Positions 51,943-60,822 of a DNA stretch of 64,000 nucleotides are shown piece after piece (positions within the stretch are counted from its first letter, which is position 1; every line of letters starts with the position of its first letter). The notes below the pieces were generated by a model. It did no database searches. It worked only from the letters and a program-made list of their open reading frames with translations, and was not told the origin of the DNA. Both the position numbers and the translations under genes were made by a program. The stretch lies in NCBI RefSeq assembly GCF_016306625.1, contig NZ_JACOII010000039.1:52673-116672 (forward strand), in the 5' to 3' direction. This DNA is from Xenorhabdus lircayensis. Lineage in GTDB: Bacteria > Pseudomonadota > Gammaproteobacteria > Enterobacterales > Enterobacteriaceae.

Positions 51943-52515
51943 TGCGCACAACTAGGGGCTATCGTGATGACCCTTCAGCAGCCTCTAACTTCGACCATAA
52001 GAGAAACCTTTACTTCCTAATCAAAATAGAAACCTTACTCACCTCCCAACCTCTGATATCGTATATTTGATCTCCATCACACTATTGTTGTGACTCATTA
52101 TCGCCACTAAACATCGCGAAATTTTACCCACATGCGTAGCAAATCCAATTTAGGGTTCTCATAGTACTGCGCTATGCAATGCAATCCATTAAGGTAATAA
52201 CATATTGTAATTAAATAAATATATTTGGGTGAAAATGGCAAGTGGAGGGGTTGAGATAGAAGTGTTAATCACGCAATTGCTCGGTTTTTTCGTGATCTAA
52301 CCACGGAATAATTACCACAATGGATGGATAAGAGTATGATTATAAACAGGTGGCCATAGCTTAGTTTTTGGTTATATTACGGAGCATGGCTGCTCGGTTC
52401 GCCCCTATGATTACATCGGTGGTAACCCGCTAATGAATGAGATCGGCGTTATTGGTTCACCTGTAAATCTGTGGCCAGTCTGTGTTGACCACGACATAAA
52501 AAAATAGAGATTTTT
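51943..52515. other. Gene-poor stretch with possible coding remnants upstream of ydeP
   Basis: About 570 bp. A frame from GTG 51870 (SRNSLPDRYAQRLLVEYNDR...) and another with no start codon at 52346-52509 (GGHSLVFGYITEHGCSVRPY...) look protein-like but match nothing I recognise. They are probably decayed gene ends at the edge of the accessory block. The ydeP promoter must also be here. Confidence 0.4.
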
Positions 52516-54834
52516 ATGAAATTCAAATCAAAAATAAAACCTTATCACTCGGCTGCTGGTGGTTGGGGTTCACTGGAGGCAACAACCCGTTTTGTCTTTG
52601 ATAGTAAACAAGCATTAAAAAATATGGTTAACCTGATGCGCATGAATAAGCCCAGAGGCTTTGATTGTCCGGGATGCGCGTGGGGAGATGACAACAAAAG
52701 TCTTTTCAGTTTCTGTGAAAACGGTGCTAAAGCAGTAAATTGGGAAGCGACTCGTCGGTATGTTGATCGGGAATTCTTCGCGACTCACAGCGTCAGTAAA
52801 CTCTACCAGCAAAGTGATTACTTCCTTGAATATCAAGGTCGGGTCGTTGAACCGATGAGCTATAATCCGGAGACGGATCATTATGAGCCGATTAGCTGGA
52901 ATGATGTTTTTGCCCTGATCGCCGGCCATATCAAGGCGATGGATAACCCTAACCAGCTTGAGCTGTATACCTCCGGCCGGGCCAGCAATGAGGCTTCATG
53001 GCTTTATCAATTGTTTGGCCGTGTACTGGGAACAAATAACTTTCCTGATTGTTCCAATATGTGCCATGAGGCCAGCGGTTACGGCATGTTGCAAAGTTTG
53101 GGAGTTGGGAAAGGTACTATTCGGCTGCAAGATTTTGATCATGCTGATGCCATCTTTATATTCGGTCAAAACCCCGGTACAAATCATCCTCGGATGCTAC
53201 ATAGCTTACGGCATGCTGCTGAGAATGGCTCTCGCATCGTCACCTTTAATACTTTGCGTGAGCGCGGTTTGGAACGTTTCGCTGATCCACAAAAACCGCT
53301 CGAAATGATCACCCCAATGGCGGGAGAAATTAGTCACCGTTACTACCAGCCCAAACTCGGCGGCGATATGGCGGCAGTACGGGGGATGGTTAAGGCGCTT
53401 TTGGAAACCCATAACGCTCTGCTGGCCGAAGGCAAATCAGGTATTTTTGATCTGGAATTTATCTCAACCTACACCGAAGGTGTGGATGCTTACTTGCAAG
53501 AAGTTGCCGCGACTGAATGGGCATTTATCGAGAATCAATCTGGGCTGACCGAAGCACAATTGCGTGAAGCGGCGACTATTTACCAGAACGCAGAACGTGT
53601 CATCTGTACTTGGGCAATGGGGATAACTCAGCATAAACATTCGTTAGTTACCGTTCGTGAAATCGTCAACCTTCAGTTACTGTTTGGTCAGTTGGGTAAA
53701 CCCGGCGCCGGGCTTTGTCCGGTACGTGGTCACAGTAATGTGCAGGGTAACCGGACGATGGGAATTAATGAAAAACCCGCCAAGCCTTTCTTGGATAGCA
53801 TGGCTGCCCATTTTGGATTCAAACCCCCTCGTGCCCGAGGCCATAATGTTGTGGAAGCATTGAGCGCTATGTTGCGTGATGAAATCAAGGTTCTGATCGC
53901 GCTGGGTGGAAACCTTGCGGCAGCGGCTCCAGATAGTCCACGTACAGAAGAAGCCCTTAAACACTGTGACTTGACCGTACACATCAGCACAAAATTAAAT
54001 CGGAGCCATCTTGTTACCGGTAAAAAAAGCGCTCTTATCCTGCCAACACTGGGTCGTACCGAACAGGATATTCAGGCTACAGGCTCGCAATTTGTGACGG
54101 TAGAAGATTCCTTCAGCATGGTTCATGCCTCGGAGGGAGTGAATAAACCGTTATTTGATACCCAACGTTCTGAGACGGCGATTGTTGCAGGCATTGCCAA
54201 TGCGACGGTGGGTAATACAGCGACGATTAACTGGCTGGAATTGGCGGGGGATTACAATAAAATCCGCGATTATATTGCGGCGACCATTCCCGGATTTGAT
54301 GGTTTTAATAAAAAATGTGAACACCCCGGTGGCTTCTATCTTGGCAATGCCGCAGCCGAATTCCGTTTTACGACACCGAGCAAAAAAGCTGAGTTCAGCC
54401 ATGCACCGCTGCCGAAAACACTGTTCCCACAAATTGATGGCACTGACGTTCCTTTCACGTTGCAGACCCTGCGTTCTCATGACCAATACAACACCACTAT
54501 TTATGGTCTGGATGACCGTTATCGTGGAGTTTATGGTCAACGGGAAGTGTTGTTCATGAATCCAGAAGATATTGCTCAATCGGGATATCAGGCTGGCGAT
54601 TTGGTCGATATCGAAACGATATGGAATGACGGTATTCAGCGTAAAGTTTTTGGCTTCAAATTGGTTGCTTACACCATTCCACGCGGAAACCTTGCCGCTT
54701 ACTATCCAGAAACCAATCCACTAGTCCCAATGACGAGTTTTGGTGATGGTACAGGCACACCAACCTCAAAATCTGTGCCGGTGAAATTATCTCTCACTGA
54801 ACAGAATAGGTTTGAACTTCAGCGTATTGTATAA
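52516..54834 (+). CDS. ydeP: YdeP-type FdhF family molybdopterin oxidoreductase
   Basis: 772 residues (759 in E. coli YdeP, implicated in acid resistance). Typical features are FDCPGCAWGD near residue 49, SNMCHEASGYG, the molybdopterin loops FIFGQNPGTNHPRM and LCPVRGHSNVQGNRTMGI, and the C-terminal molydopterin dinucleotide-binding domain (RGVYGQREVLFMNPEDI). It lacks a classical four-cysteine Fe-S motif, as in the family. The electron donor and substrate are unknown. It lies in the pyrI-pyrB gap. Confidence 0.9.
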   Translation: MKFKSKIKPYHSAAGGWGSLEATTRFVFDSKQALKNMVNLMRMNKPRGFDCPGCAWGDDNKSLFSFCENGAKAVNWEATRRYVDREFFATHSVSKLYQQSDYFLEYQGRVVEPMSYNPETDHYEPISWNDVFALIAGHIKAMDNPNQLELYTSGRASNEASWLYQLFGRVLGTNNFPDCSNMCHEASGYGMLQSLGVGKGTIRLQDFDHADAIFIFGQNPGTNHPRMLHSLRHAAENGSRIVTFNTLRERGLERFADPQKPLEMITPMAGEISHRYYQPKLGGDMAAVRGMVKALLETHNALLAEGKSGIFDLEFISTYTEGVDAYLQEVAATEWAFIENQSGLTEAQLREAATIYQNAERVICTWAMGITQHKHSLVTVREIVNLQLLFGQLGKPGAGLCPVRGHSNVQGNRTMGINEKPAKPFLDSMAAHFGFKPPRARGHNVVEALSAMLRDEIKVLIALGGNLAAAAPDSPRTEEALKHCDLTVHISTKLNRSHLVTGKKSALILPTLGRTEQDIQATGSQFVTVEDSFSMVHASEGVNKPLFDTQRSETAIVAGIANATVGNTATINWLELAGDYNKIRDYIAATIPGFDGFNKKCEHPGGFYLGNAAAEFRFTTPSKKAEFSHAPLPKTLFPQIDGTDVPFTLQTLRSHDQYNTTIYGLDDRYRGVYGQREVLFMNPEDIAQSGYQAGDLVDIETIWNDGIQRKVFGFKLVAYTIPRGNLAAYYPETNPLVPMTSFGDGTGTPTSKSVPVKLSLTEQNRFELQRIV

Positions 54835-54877
54835 TGTGTTTATTTTTAAAACAGTGAGTTATAAGTACGTCGATTCA

Positions 54878-54925
54878 AGCTCGGTTTTTGGAGATAATGA
54901 TACGATCTTCATTAAAAACCGAGCT
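54878..54925. terminator. 12-bp perfect inverted repeat after ydeP
   Basis: AGCTCGGTTTTT (54878-54889) pairs with AAAAACCGAGCT (54914-54925) over a 24-base loop. It may be a ydeP terminator, or the ends of a small lost element. Confidence 0.5.
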
Positions 54926-55042
54926 GGCTAGTACATAGCTGCAATCAATATTGTGCCATGGTGACTCTCTATTTTCTCTTTTTCCAGTTAGCTGCATGAA
55001 TCATCAGCAGTTTATTCGTTACTGTTGATTCTGGAGTTAACG

Positions 55043-55473
55043 TTAGAACGGAATGCAGTTCTTTACGTCTTTCTGATCATCGTTGTTGTGTTTGTCCAAA
55101 CGACTTAGCATTTTTTCAATATCCATTTCAACGGACTCTACCCAAATATGTGCATATTGTTGATGGTAATTATTTTGCCTTTGCATGATTTAATATCGTC
55201 AATCTGTTTATTGTCAGCCGGAATATTTAGAAATTTGGCAGATTATTTCTAATGCTCATTCAGTTTGTTCGTGAACGGTTGTAAATGAACGTCTCTTTAA
55301 AATCTGGATCGGGCTGAGAATGAACAAAATATCGGATAATGTATTCGTCAATATGGCCCCATAAAATATTCACCATCAAGATAATGTGGCAAAGCGAAGT
55401 TATCGAAACGGCACGCTAATAGCCTAATTTCATAACAGGTTAAAATAAGAAAAGTACTTGTAAATATGCGTAT
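55043..55473 (-). pseudogene. Decayed lipoprotein-like gene with several frameshifts
   Basis: Reading from 55473 leftwards, protein-like segments appear in changing frames. First an N-terminal signal-like part whose start codon is now ATA (IRIFTSTFLILTC, lipobox-like LLAC, then RFDNFALPHYLDGEYF). Next DEYIIRYFVHSQPDPDFKET. Then FLNIPADNKQIDDIKSCKGK. Finally a frame ending in MDIEKMLSRLDKHNNDDQK and stop at 55043. Together they suggest an original lipoprotein of roughly 130-150 residues. Family not recognised. Confidence 0.55.
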
Positions 55474-55622
55474 ATTTGAAATTAATTATTGGAATTTTAA
55501 TTGTCACTCGTTGTTATATTTATTTGCGTGTCAGAAAGTTGAGATAAGTAATAACAAAAAAAATCATAAGGGAGATAATTACTTATTAGGCGAGGGAAAT
55601 AAAAATTATTCTTGAGTAAAAT

Positions 55623-55662
55623 AATATTATGACCAAGAGAAAATATCCTTGATCATAATATT
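55623..55662 (-). terminator. Hairpin downstream of pyrB
   Basis: AATATTATGACCAAG pairs with CTTGATCATAATATT with one mismatch, 35 bp past the pyrB stop. It closes the pyrB transcript here, where pyrI would normally begin. Confidence 0.6.
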
Positions 55663-55696
55663 AATGGCTATTTATTCTTCTTAGCGATCTATTTCA

Positions 55697-56638
55697 TCAT
55701 TTGTCTATGACAACATCTTCATTCAATACCAGAGATAACAATGCCTGACGGGCAAAAATGCCATTACCCGCCTGCTGGAAGTAGTAAGCATATGGTGTCT
55801 TATCGACATCTACCGTGATTTCATCGATCCGCGGCAGCGGATGCAACACTTTCAGGTTCTCTTTAACGTTCACCAGATCCGCAGCGCGCAGAACGAATTG
55901 AGCCTTGATATTGGCATATTCTGAAGGGTCAAGGCGCTCTTTCTGGACACGGGTCATATACAGAATATCCAGTTCAGGCAATACATCTTCAAAGTTAGTG
56001 TGGAGGCTGTAACTTACCTGTTTTGCATCCAGCATATGCAGGATATAGCTTGGCATTGCGAGCGCATCCGGAGCGATAAAGCAGAAATGGTTGCCATTAA
56101 ATTTAGCCAGTGCTTGCGTCAGTGAGTGAACGGTGCGGCCATATTTCAAATCACCGATCATGGCGATTTTCAGATTTTCCAGTCTGTTCTGGGTTTCCTG
56201 AATGGTGAATAGATCAAGCAAAGTCTGGGTTGGATGCTGGTTTGCGCCATCGCCGGCGTTAATGACAGGGATATGGCCGGAAAACTCAGAAGCCAGTCGC
56301 GCCGCACCTTCCTGTGGATGGCGCATGACGATCGCATCGGCATATTGGCTGATGATAGAGATGGTATCAGCCAGCGTCTCTCCCTTTTTACCCAATGAGG
56401 TATTGCTGCTGTCAGCAAAGCCAACTACGGAAGCCCCGAGTCGCTGGATGGCGGTTTCAAAAGAGAGACGGGTACGCGTTGAGGCTTCAAAGAAGCAGCT
56501 TGCGATCACCTTGTGTTTCAGTAACTCAGTCTGTGGATTGGCTTTCAATGCAGCTGCCGTCTGCAATACCAATTCCAGATCTGTGCGGCTCAGCTCATTA
56601 ATTGAAATGATATGTTTGCGATATAACGGGTTAGCCAT
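55697..56638 (-). CDS. pyrB: Aspartate carbamoyltransferase catalytic subunit
   Basis: 313 residues (311 in E. coli). The carbamoyl-phosphate loop [13 protein letters not shown], the aspartate-binding region [17 protein letters not shown] and [14 protein letters not shown] are all present. It makes carbamoyl aspartate, the first committed step of pyrimidine synthesis. It retains the pyrL attenuator but is followed by its own hairpin and 9 kb of foreign genes instead of pyrI. Confidence 0.97.
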   Translation of the reverse strand: MANPLYRKHIISINELSRTDLELVLQTAAALKANPQTELLKHKVIASCFFEASTRTRLSFETAIQRLGASVVGFADSSNTSLGKKGETLADTISIISQYADAIVMRHPQEGAARLASEFSGHIPVINAGDGANQHPTQTLLDLFTIQETQNRLENLKIAMIGDLKYGRTVHSLTQALAKFNGNHFCFIAPDALAMPSYILHMLDAKQVSYSLHTNFEDVLPELDILYMTRVQKERLDPSEYANIKAQFVLRAADLVNVKENLKVLHPLPRIDEITVDVDKTPYAYYFQQAGNGIFARQALLSLVLNEDVVIDK

Positions 56639-56681
56639 GTTTACGTTCCTCTTTTATGACTTCTAGCCGGACTGGGCAGGC

Positions 56682-56713
56682 AAAAAAAAGCCCCTCAATT
56701 GAGGGGCTTTTTA
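56682..56713 (-). terminator. pyrBI-type attenuator
   Basis: On the minus strand the stem AAAAAGCCCCTCAATTGAGG... closes with GGGGCTTTTTT and a long T-run. It overlaps the last codons of pyrL, so ribosomes translating close behind RNA polymerase prevent termination when UTP is low. Confidence 0.92.
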
Positions 56714-56817
56714 AATGTTCGGTTGAGCAATGGGAAAAACAATACGCCCACGCTGCCAGCAGACAGTTTTTCGTTAGCTTGATGTTTTGTAACAGAGTTT
56801 GCAGCGCAATCTTTCAT
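56695..56817 (-). CDS. pyrL: pyrBI operon leader peptide PyrL
   Basis: 40 residues, beginning MKDCAANSVTKHQANEKLSA and ending VLFFPLLNRTFKKPLN. The stop (TGA at 56695-56697) is inside the attenuator stem, the arrangement that couples translation to UTP-sensitive attenuation. Too short for routine gene calling, but the combination of length, place and attenuator overlap is diagnostic. Confidence 0.9.
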   Translation of the reverse strand: MKDCAANSVTKHQANEKLSAGSVGVLFFPLLNRTFKKPLN

Positions 56818-56898
56818 GTTTTCTCCCAGCAAATCGTCGCGCATTATACTCACGATAGCATTCACCGCAAGGTTTGCCGGAAGAAATTTTTGTTTTAG

Positions 56899-57327
56899 CT
56901 ACTCATTTCTGTCACCTAAACTCACTGCCATTCTGTTTAACGCATTCATCAGGGAAATAGCCGCAGTCAGGTCAACAATCTCTTTTTCTGTAAAAACAGC
57001 ATCAAGGTGTTCTTTGATTTTATCCAGCGTGCTTTGCTTGGGATTTGTTGTCAGGGCTTCACACCACTCCAATGCCAGTTTTTCTTTTGGGCTGTAGATA
57101 TTGGAATTGAACCACGCGGGCAATTTATCCAGTTTTACCTGTTCTATTCCATGGTTATTTCGGCCTTCTTCAGCATGGAGGTGACAGCAATAAGCGCAGC
57201 CATTAATTTGTGATACCCGTGTTTCTACCAGCAGAATAAGTGCTTGATCTAATTCAGAGGCATGGATTTCTTCATAGCTTTTATATAACGGATTAATAAT
57301 GCGAGGTGAAACTTTTGCGTAATTCAT
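56899..57327 (-). CDS. AhpD-like carboxymuconolactone decarboxylase family protein
   Basis: 142 residues, all-helical. The redox motif is Cys44-Ala-Tyr-Cys47 with His51 (NGCAYCCHLHAEEGR), as in the AhpD core. It probably acts in peroxide or thiol chemistry; partners are unknown. It lies upstream of pyrL on the same strand, 82 bp before the leader peptide, so its transcript may run into the pyr leader. Confidence 0.88.
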   Translation of the reverse strand: MNYAKVSPRIINPLYKSYEEIHASELDQALILLVETRVSQINGCAYCCHLHAEEGRNNHGIEQVKLDKLPAWFNSNIYSPKEKLALEWCEALTTNPKQSTLDKIKEHLDAVFTEKEIVDLTAAISLMNALNRMAVSLGDRNE

Positions 57328-57365
57328 TCTTATCTCTCAGATCTTTTATTTTTTGTTGAAGGGGT

Positions 57366-58283
57366 TTATTTAATTGTAAATACCGCAAAATCTTCGGCCA
57401 GCACGGTATTCGGAAATATTGCCCGACATTCCGCCAATAATCGCGGGTAATCTTCAATACCATAGCGCCCGCTGATATGTGTAGCGATAAAGTGTTTTAC
57501 TTTGGCATCACGCGCCAATGTTGCGGCTTGTTTGGTCGTAGAATGTCCTCGCTCATTGGCTTTTGCGGCAAACGCATCTTCCAGCGTGGTTTCATGCACC
57601 ATCACATCAACATTGGCAGCCAGTTTCAGGGCTTCCGGTGTCGGTTCAGTATCCCCGAAAATGGCCAGTGACTTGCCACGAATCGGTACGCCTAAATAAT
57701 CTTTGCCACAAATCGTGCGGCCATCTTCCAGCGTTACTGTGCCGCCTTGCTTTAAAGTTTGCATCCACGGGCCACGGGGAATGCCATCCTGGTTTAGCTT
57801 TTGGGCATCAAGTGCGCCGGGTTTGTCGAGTTCTTCAATACGGTAGCCATAACATTCCACTCGGTGGTTCAGGGCATAAGCCGTGACTTTGAGTTCGCCA
57901 TCATCAAACAGCAGGCCAGGCTGGACTTCGATAATTTCCAGAGAGTAGGTCAGGAAGGAGCTACTCAGTTGCAGTGCGGTTTCCACAAACTGCCGTATGC
58001 CAGTTGGCCCGTATAGAGTGAGGGGGTCGGTGGAACCACCCATCGAACGGCTGCACAATAATCCGGGCAAACCGAAGATATGATCTCCACGCAGGTGGGT
58101 GATAAAGATTTTCTCCAGCTTGGAGGTTTTGATGGGGGAATGGAGGATCTGGTGTTGCGTTCCCTCGCCGCAATCAAACATCCACAGCGTGTTGCGGATG
58201 CCGTGTAGATCGAGAATCAGGCTGGTAACGTTGCGCTCTTTTGTGGGAATGCCTGCGCTGGTGCCTAAGAATTTCAGTTCCAT
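57366..58283 (-). CDS. rbn: Ribonuclease Z/BN with substituted zinc motif
   Basis: 305 residues, full length (E. coli ElaC about 305). The metallo-beta-lactamase tRNA 3'-processing nuclease motifs are mostly intact: [54 protein letters not shown]. The core HxHxDH motif reads His63-Leu-Arg65-Gly-Asp67-His68 (codon CGT), so the second zinc-ligand histidine is Arg. Activity is likely impaired or changed. In E. coli this enzyme is dispensable. Confidence 0.93.
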   Translation of the reverse strand: MELKFLGTSAGIPTKERNVTSLILDLHGIRNTLWMFDCGEGTQHQILHSPIKTSKLEKIFITHLRGDHIFGLPGLLCSRSMGGSTDPLTLYGPTGIRQFVETALQLSSSFLTYSLEIIEVQPGLLFDDGELKVTAYALNHRVECYGYRIEELDKPGALDAQKLNQDGIPRGPWMQTLKQGGTVTLEDGRTICGKDYLGVPIRGKSLAIFGDTEPTPEALKLAANVDVMVHETTLEDAFAAKANERGHSTTKQAATLARDAKVKHFIATHISGRYGIEDYPRLLAECRAIFPNTVLAEDFAVFTIK

Positions 58284-58316
58284 GTTGTCGTTCTCCTAAT
58301 GATGTTGAATGCTATC

Positions 58317-58626
58317 CTAATCCAGACCGAATCGGGCAAGATATTTGCGCAACGTGGGTGCCGGTTGTGATATGTACCAGATACTCTTCGTTTTCAATAT
58401 CAAAAGGGTAACAAACGGCAAAATCCAGCAGCGTAGTATAAACTTCTTCAAAATCCCACGGATCTTCAATCTGGATTTCATGCAACACCACTTCCGTCTG
58501 TGGTGAAACTTGCTCAACATCCTCTTTAACTCTCTCTGCCAAAACATAGTCATTGGTTTGGTAGAGCAATTCCAGTTTATCAATCGGCAATTCTGGCTGT
58601 TTTTCAAATAGATAAAAAATATTTCT
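58317..58626 (-). pseudogene. rtcR: Remnant of sigma-54 activator RtcR
   Basis: The stretch from FYLFEKQPELPIDKLELL through SPQTEVVLHEIQIEDPWDFE to YLVHITTGTHVAQI is the N-terminal sensory domain of RtcR, without the first ~30 residues. It then jumps straight into LRKYLARFGLD in another frame, which is the RtcR C-terminus. The whole AAA+ domain and most of the HTH (about 380 residues) are missing. The join near 58341-58355 lies in a TTGCGCAAATA stretch readable in both frames, suggesting deletion between short identical sequences. Confidence 0.85.
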
Positions 58627-58640
58627 GCTTTCTTTCAAAG

Positions 58641-58657
58641 TTGGCACGCAATTAGCA
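58641..58657 (+). promoter_or_regulatory. Sigma-54 promoter of rtcB
   Basis: TTGGCACGCAATTAGCA fits the -24/-12 consensus TTGGCACGnnnnTTGCw with one mismatch. The GG and GC elements are 12 bp apart, as required. It lies 74 bp before rtcB. It is the type of promoter that RtcR activates. Confidence 0.8.
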
Positions 58658-58730
58658 ATAATTATAAGGGTCAACACACTGAAATAGCATGGGTTCAAAA
58701 CGGGCTGGTACAAATTAAAGGATAACAAAA

Positions 58731-59972
58731 ATGACAACAACTGAAATGAAAACTAACGCTTATAACTTATTGACGCAAGAGAATGGCGCGCCCGTAAAAA
58801 TGTGGACGAACGGAGTACCGGTTGATCCAAAAGCCATTATCCAATTGCAGAACATGGCCAAGATGCCTTTCGTCTTCAAACATATGGCGGTAATGCCGGA
58901 TGTCCATGTCGGTAAAGGTTCTACTATCGGTAGCGTGATCCCGACACGCGGTGCCATTATTCCGGCTGCGGTTGGGGTGGATATCGGTTGCGGAATGATC
59001 GCGGTGCGTACTTCGCTGGTGGCATCTGATTTACCAGATAGCTTGTTGAATATCCGTCATGTCATCGAAGCCGCTGTACCGCATGGGCGTACTGTAAACC
59101 GTGGAGGCCGCGATAAAGGCTCTTGGAATAAAGCGCCGGAGATTGTGGATCAACATTGGGCGACGTTAACGGATGGGTTTAAGCGTATTACTGATAAATA
59201 CCCGAACCTGTTGAATACCAATAACCATCAGCATTTGGGAACGCTGGGAACGGGGAACCATTTTATCGAGTTGTGCCTTGATGAAGCGGATCGCGTTTGG
59301 GTGATGCTGCATAGTGGTTCCCGTGGTGTGGGTAACGCCATTGGTAACTTATTTATCACACTGGCGCAGAAAGATATGCAGCAGCATATCGCTAACTTGC
59401 CAGACCGCGACTTGGCGTATTTCGAGGAAGGAAGCCGCTATTTTGACGATTATATGGAAGCGGTAGGTTGGGCGCAGGATTACGCTCGTCAGAACCGGGA
59501 AGTGATGATGCACCACGTGCTTGAAGTGTTGTCAAGCGAGATCCCAAAACCCTTTACGACACAGCAGGAAGCGGTGAACTGCCACCATAACTATGTTCAG
59601 CGCGAGCAGCATTACGGTGAAGACGTTTTGGTGACACGTAAAGGTGCGGTATCTGCCCGTAAAGGCCAGATGGGGATCATTCCGGGTTCGATGGGAGCGA
59701 AAAGCTATATCGTCCGCGGTCTTGGAAATGAAGAAAGCTTCTGTTCATGTAGCCACGGAGCGGGGCGCGTAATGAGTCGTACCGAGGCAAAAAAACGCTT
59801 CACCGTGAGCGATCAAAAGCGTGCCACTGCACATGTGGAATGCCGTAAAGACAGCGACGTGATCGATGAAATCCCAATGGCGTATAAGGATATCGACGCT
59901 GTGATGGAAGCACAGTCATCGCTGGTGGAAATCGTGCATACCTTGCGTCAGGTGGTGTGCGTAAAAGGATAA
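58731..59972 (+). CDS. rtcB: RNA 3'-phosphate/5'-OH ligase RtcB
   Basis: 413 residues (408 in E. coli). The manganese/GMP motifs VGVDIGCGM, LGTGNHFIEL, MLHSGSRGVGN, NCHHNYVQ and the guanylylated histidine in CSCSHGAGRVMSR are intact, so the ligase should be active. AAGGATA eight bases before 58731 supports this start. The companion rtcA (RNA cyclase) that follows in E. coli is absent. The regulator rtcR upstream is a remnant. Confidence 0.96.
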   Translation: MTTTEMKTNAYNLLTQENGAPVKMWTNGVPVDPKAIIQLQNMAKMPFVFKHMAVMPDVHVGKGSTIGSVIPTRGAIIPAAVGVDIGCGMIAVRTSLVASDLPDSLLNIRHVIEAAVPHGRTVNRGGRDKGSWNKAPEIVDQHWATLTDGFKRITDKYPNLLNTNNHQHLGTLGTGNHFIELCLDEADRVWVMLHSGSRGVGNAIGNLFITLAQKDMQQHIANLPDRDLAYFEEGSRYFDDYMEAVGWAQDYARQNREVMMHHVLEVLSSEIPKPFTTQQEAVNCHHNYVQREQHYGEDVLVTRKGAVSARKGQMGIIPGSMGAKSYIVRGLGNEESFCSCSHGAGRVMSRTEAKKRFTVSDQKRATAHVECRKDSDVIDEIPMAYKDIDAVMEAQSSLVEIVHTLRQVVCVKG

Positions 59973-60018
59973 GAATTAAAAGAGTATTGCCCGTTAGGGC
60001 GTAGACAGGTAGTCGGTT

Positions 60019-60040
60019 AAGTGGGACCACGGTCCCACTT
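60019..60040. terminator. Perfect hairpin after rtcB
   Basis: AAGTGGGACC / GGTCCCACTT separated by two bases, between convergent rtcB and the vapC fragment. No strong T-run. Confidence 0.6.
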
Positions 60041-60041
60041 G

Positions 60042-60305
60042 TCAATATTTGCCCCAGTCTTCAATATTGAAACCATTAACCATCCCAAATGCAGCATCAC
60101 TGGTAACAAGCGTCAGCCCTTTACTCAGGGCATGAGCTGCAATCAGTTGATTCATCGTGCCTATAACACGACCAATTTGTTCCATGTTGGCACGGAGTTC
60201 GCCATAAGTTTTTGCCGCGGCACTGTCCCAATCGTAAACAGTAATCGATTCAATAAACGTGTTGACGATATTTTCCAGCCCCTTGTTTTGTCGTTTGGCA
60301 AGCAA
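60042..60305 (-). pseudogene. VapC-type PIN toxin, N-terminally truncated
   Basis: 87 residues matching the C-terminal two thirds of VapC (VYDWDSAAAKTYGELRANME, IGTMNQLIAAHALSKGLTLV, FNIEDWGKY). The first ~45 residues with the DxN metal motif are gone, and no vapB antitoxin is present. It probably has no toxicity. The break lies next to the kptA remnant, so one rearrangement may have damaged both. Confidence 0.75.
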
Positions 60306-60337
60306 GATTTAATCTTAACCATTCAATCAAAGCGGAT

Positions 60338-60568
60338 ATGCAACGCTTGGGTCGAAATGGGCAAAGGTGTGCTGCCAAGCACGGTAAGCGATTGAGTCAT
60401 CCGCTTATCGAACAAATTGTCGCCACTAATGACAAAAAACGGTTTGCCATTTCTGAGGATCAGAAGCGTATCAGGGCAGTACAGGGGCATTCCACTCAAT
60501 TGGTAGATATTGGCTACCAAGAGAAAATCCCTCCTGCCATTTTATATCACGGTACGGCCACCCGCTGA
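60338..60568 (+). pseudogene. kptA: Remnant of tRNA 2'-phosphotransferase KptA
   Basis: The readable part runs from [20 protein letters not shown] through [20 protein letters not shown] to [12 protein letters not shown], where a stop follows. This matches the middle of KptA, including the RAVQGHS and YHGTA substrate motifs. The N-terminus is frameshifted and decayed, and the C-terminal half (HxxxH region) is missing. KptA removes 2'-phosphates from RNA, functionally linked to RNA ligation repair. Confidence 0.8.
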
Positions 60569-60822
60569 AATATAGGTAGTGTGCCACATGTAGTGTCGTA
60601 AACTGAACGTGCTGAGAATGATGTTCACATACTATCGTCGAGCCTGTTTAGGTTTTTGTGATCAATGTAAATATAACCGTGTTGCGCCGGGTACTAGAAT
60701 ATTGTTGCAAAAATTGATGGTGGTAATCTCTGCTCCGCCACACCTACGTTAAACCAATTATCTGGTATATCAGTCTGACGACGGTAATACTTATATACTA
60801 TTGATAAGGAGATCATAAAATT

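Noticed and set aside
57801..58016. Open frames opposite the RNase Z/BN gene
   Set aside because: They are antisense shadows without ribosome sites or domain similarity.
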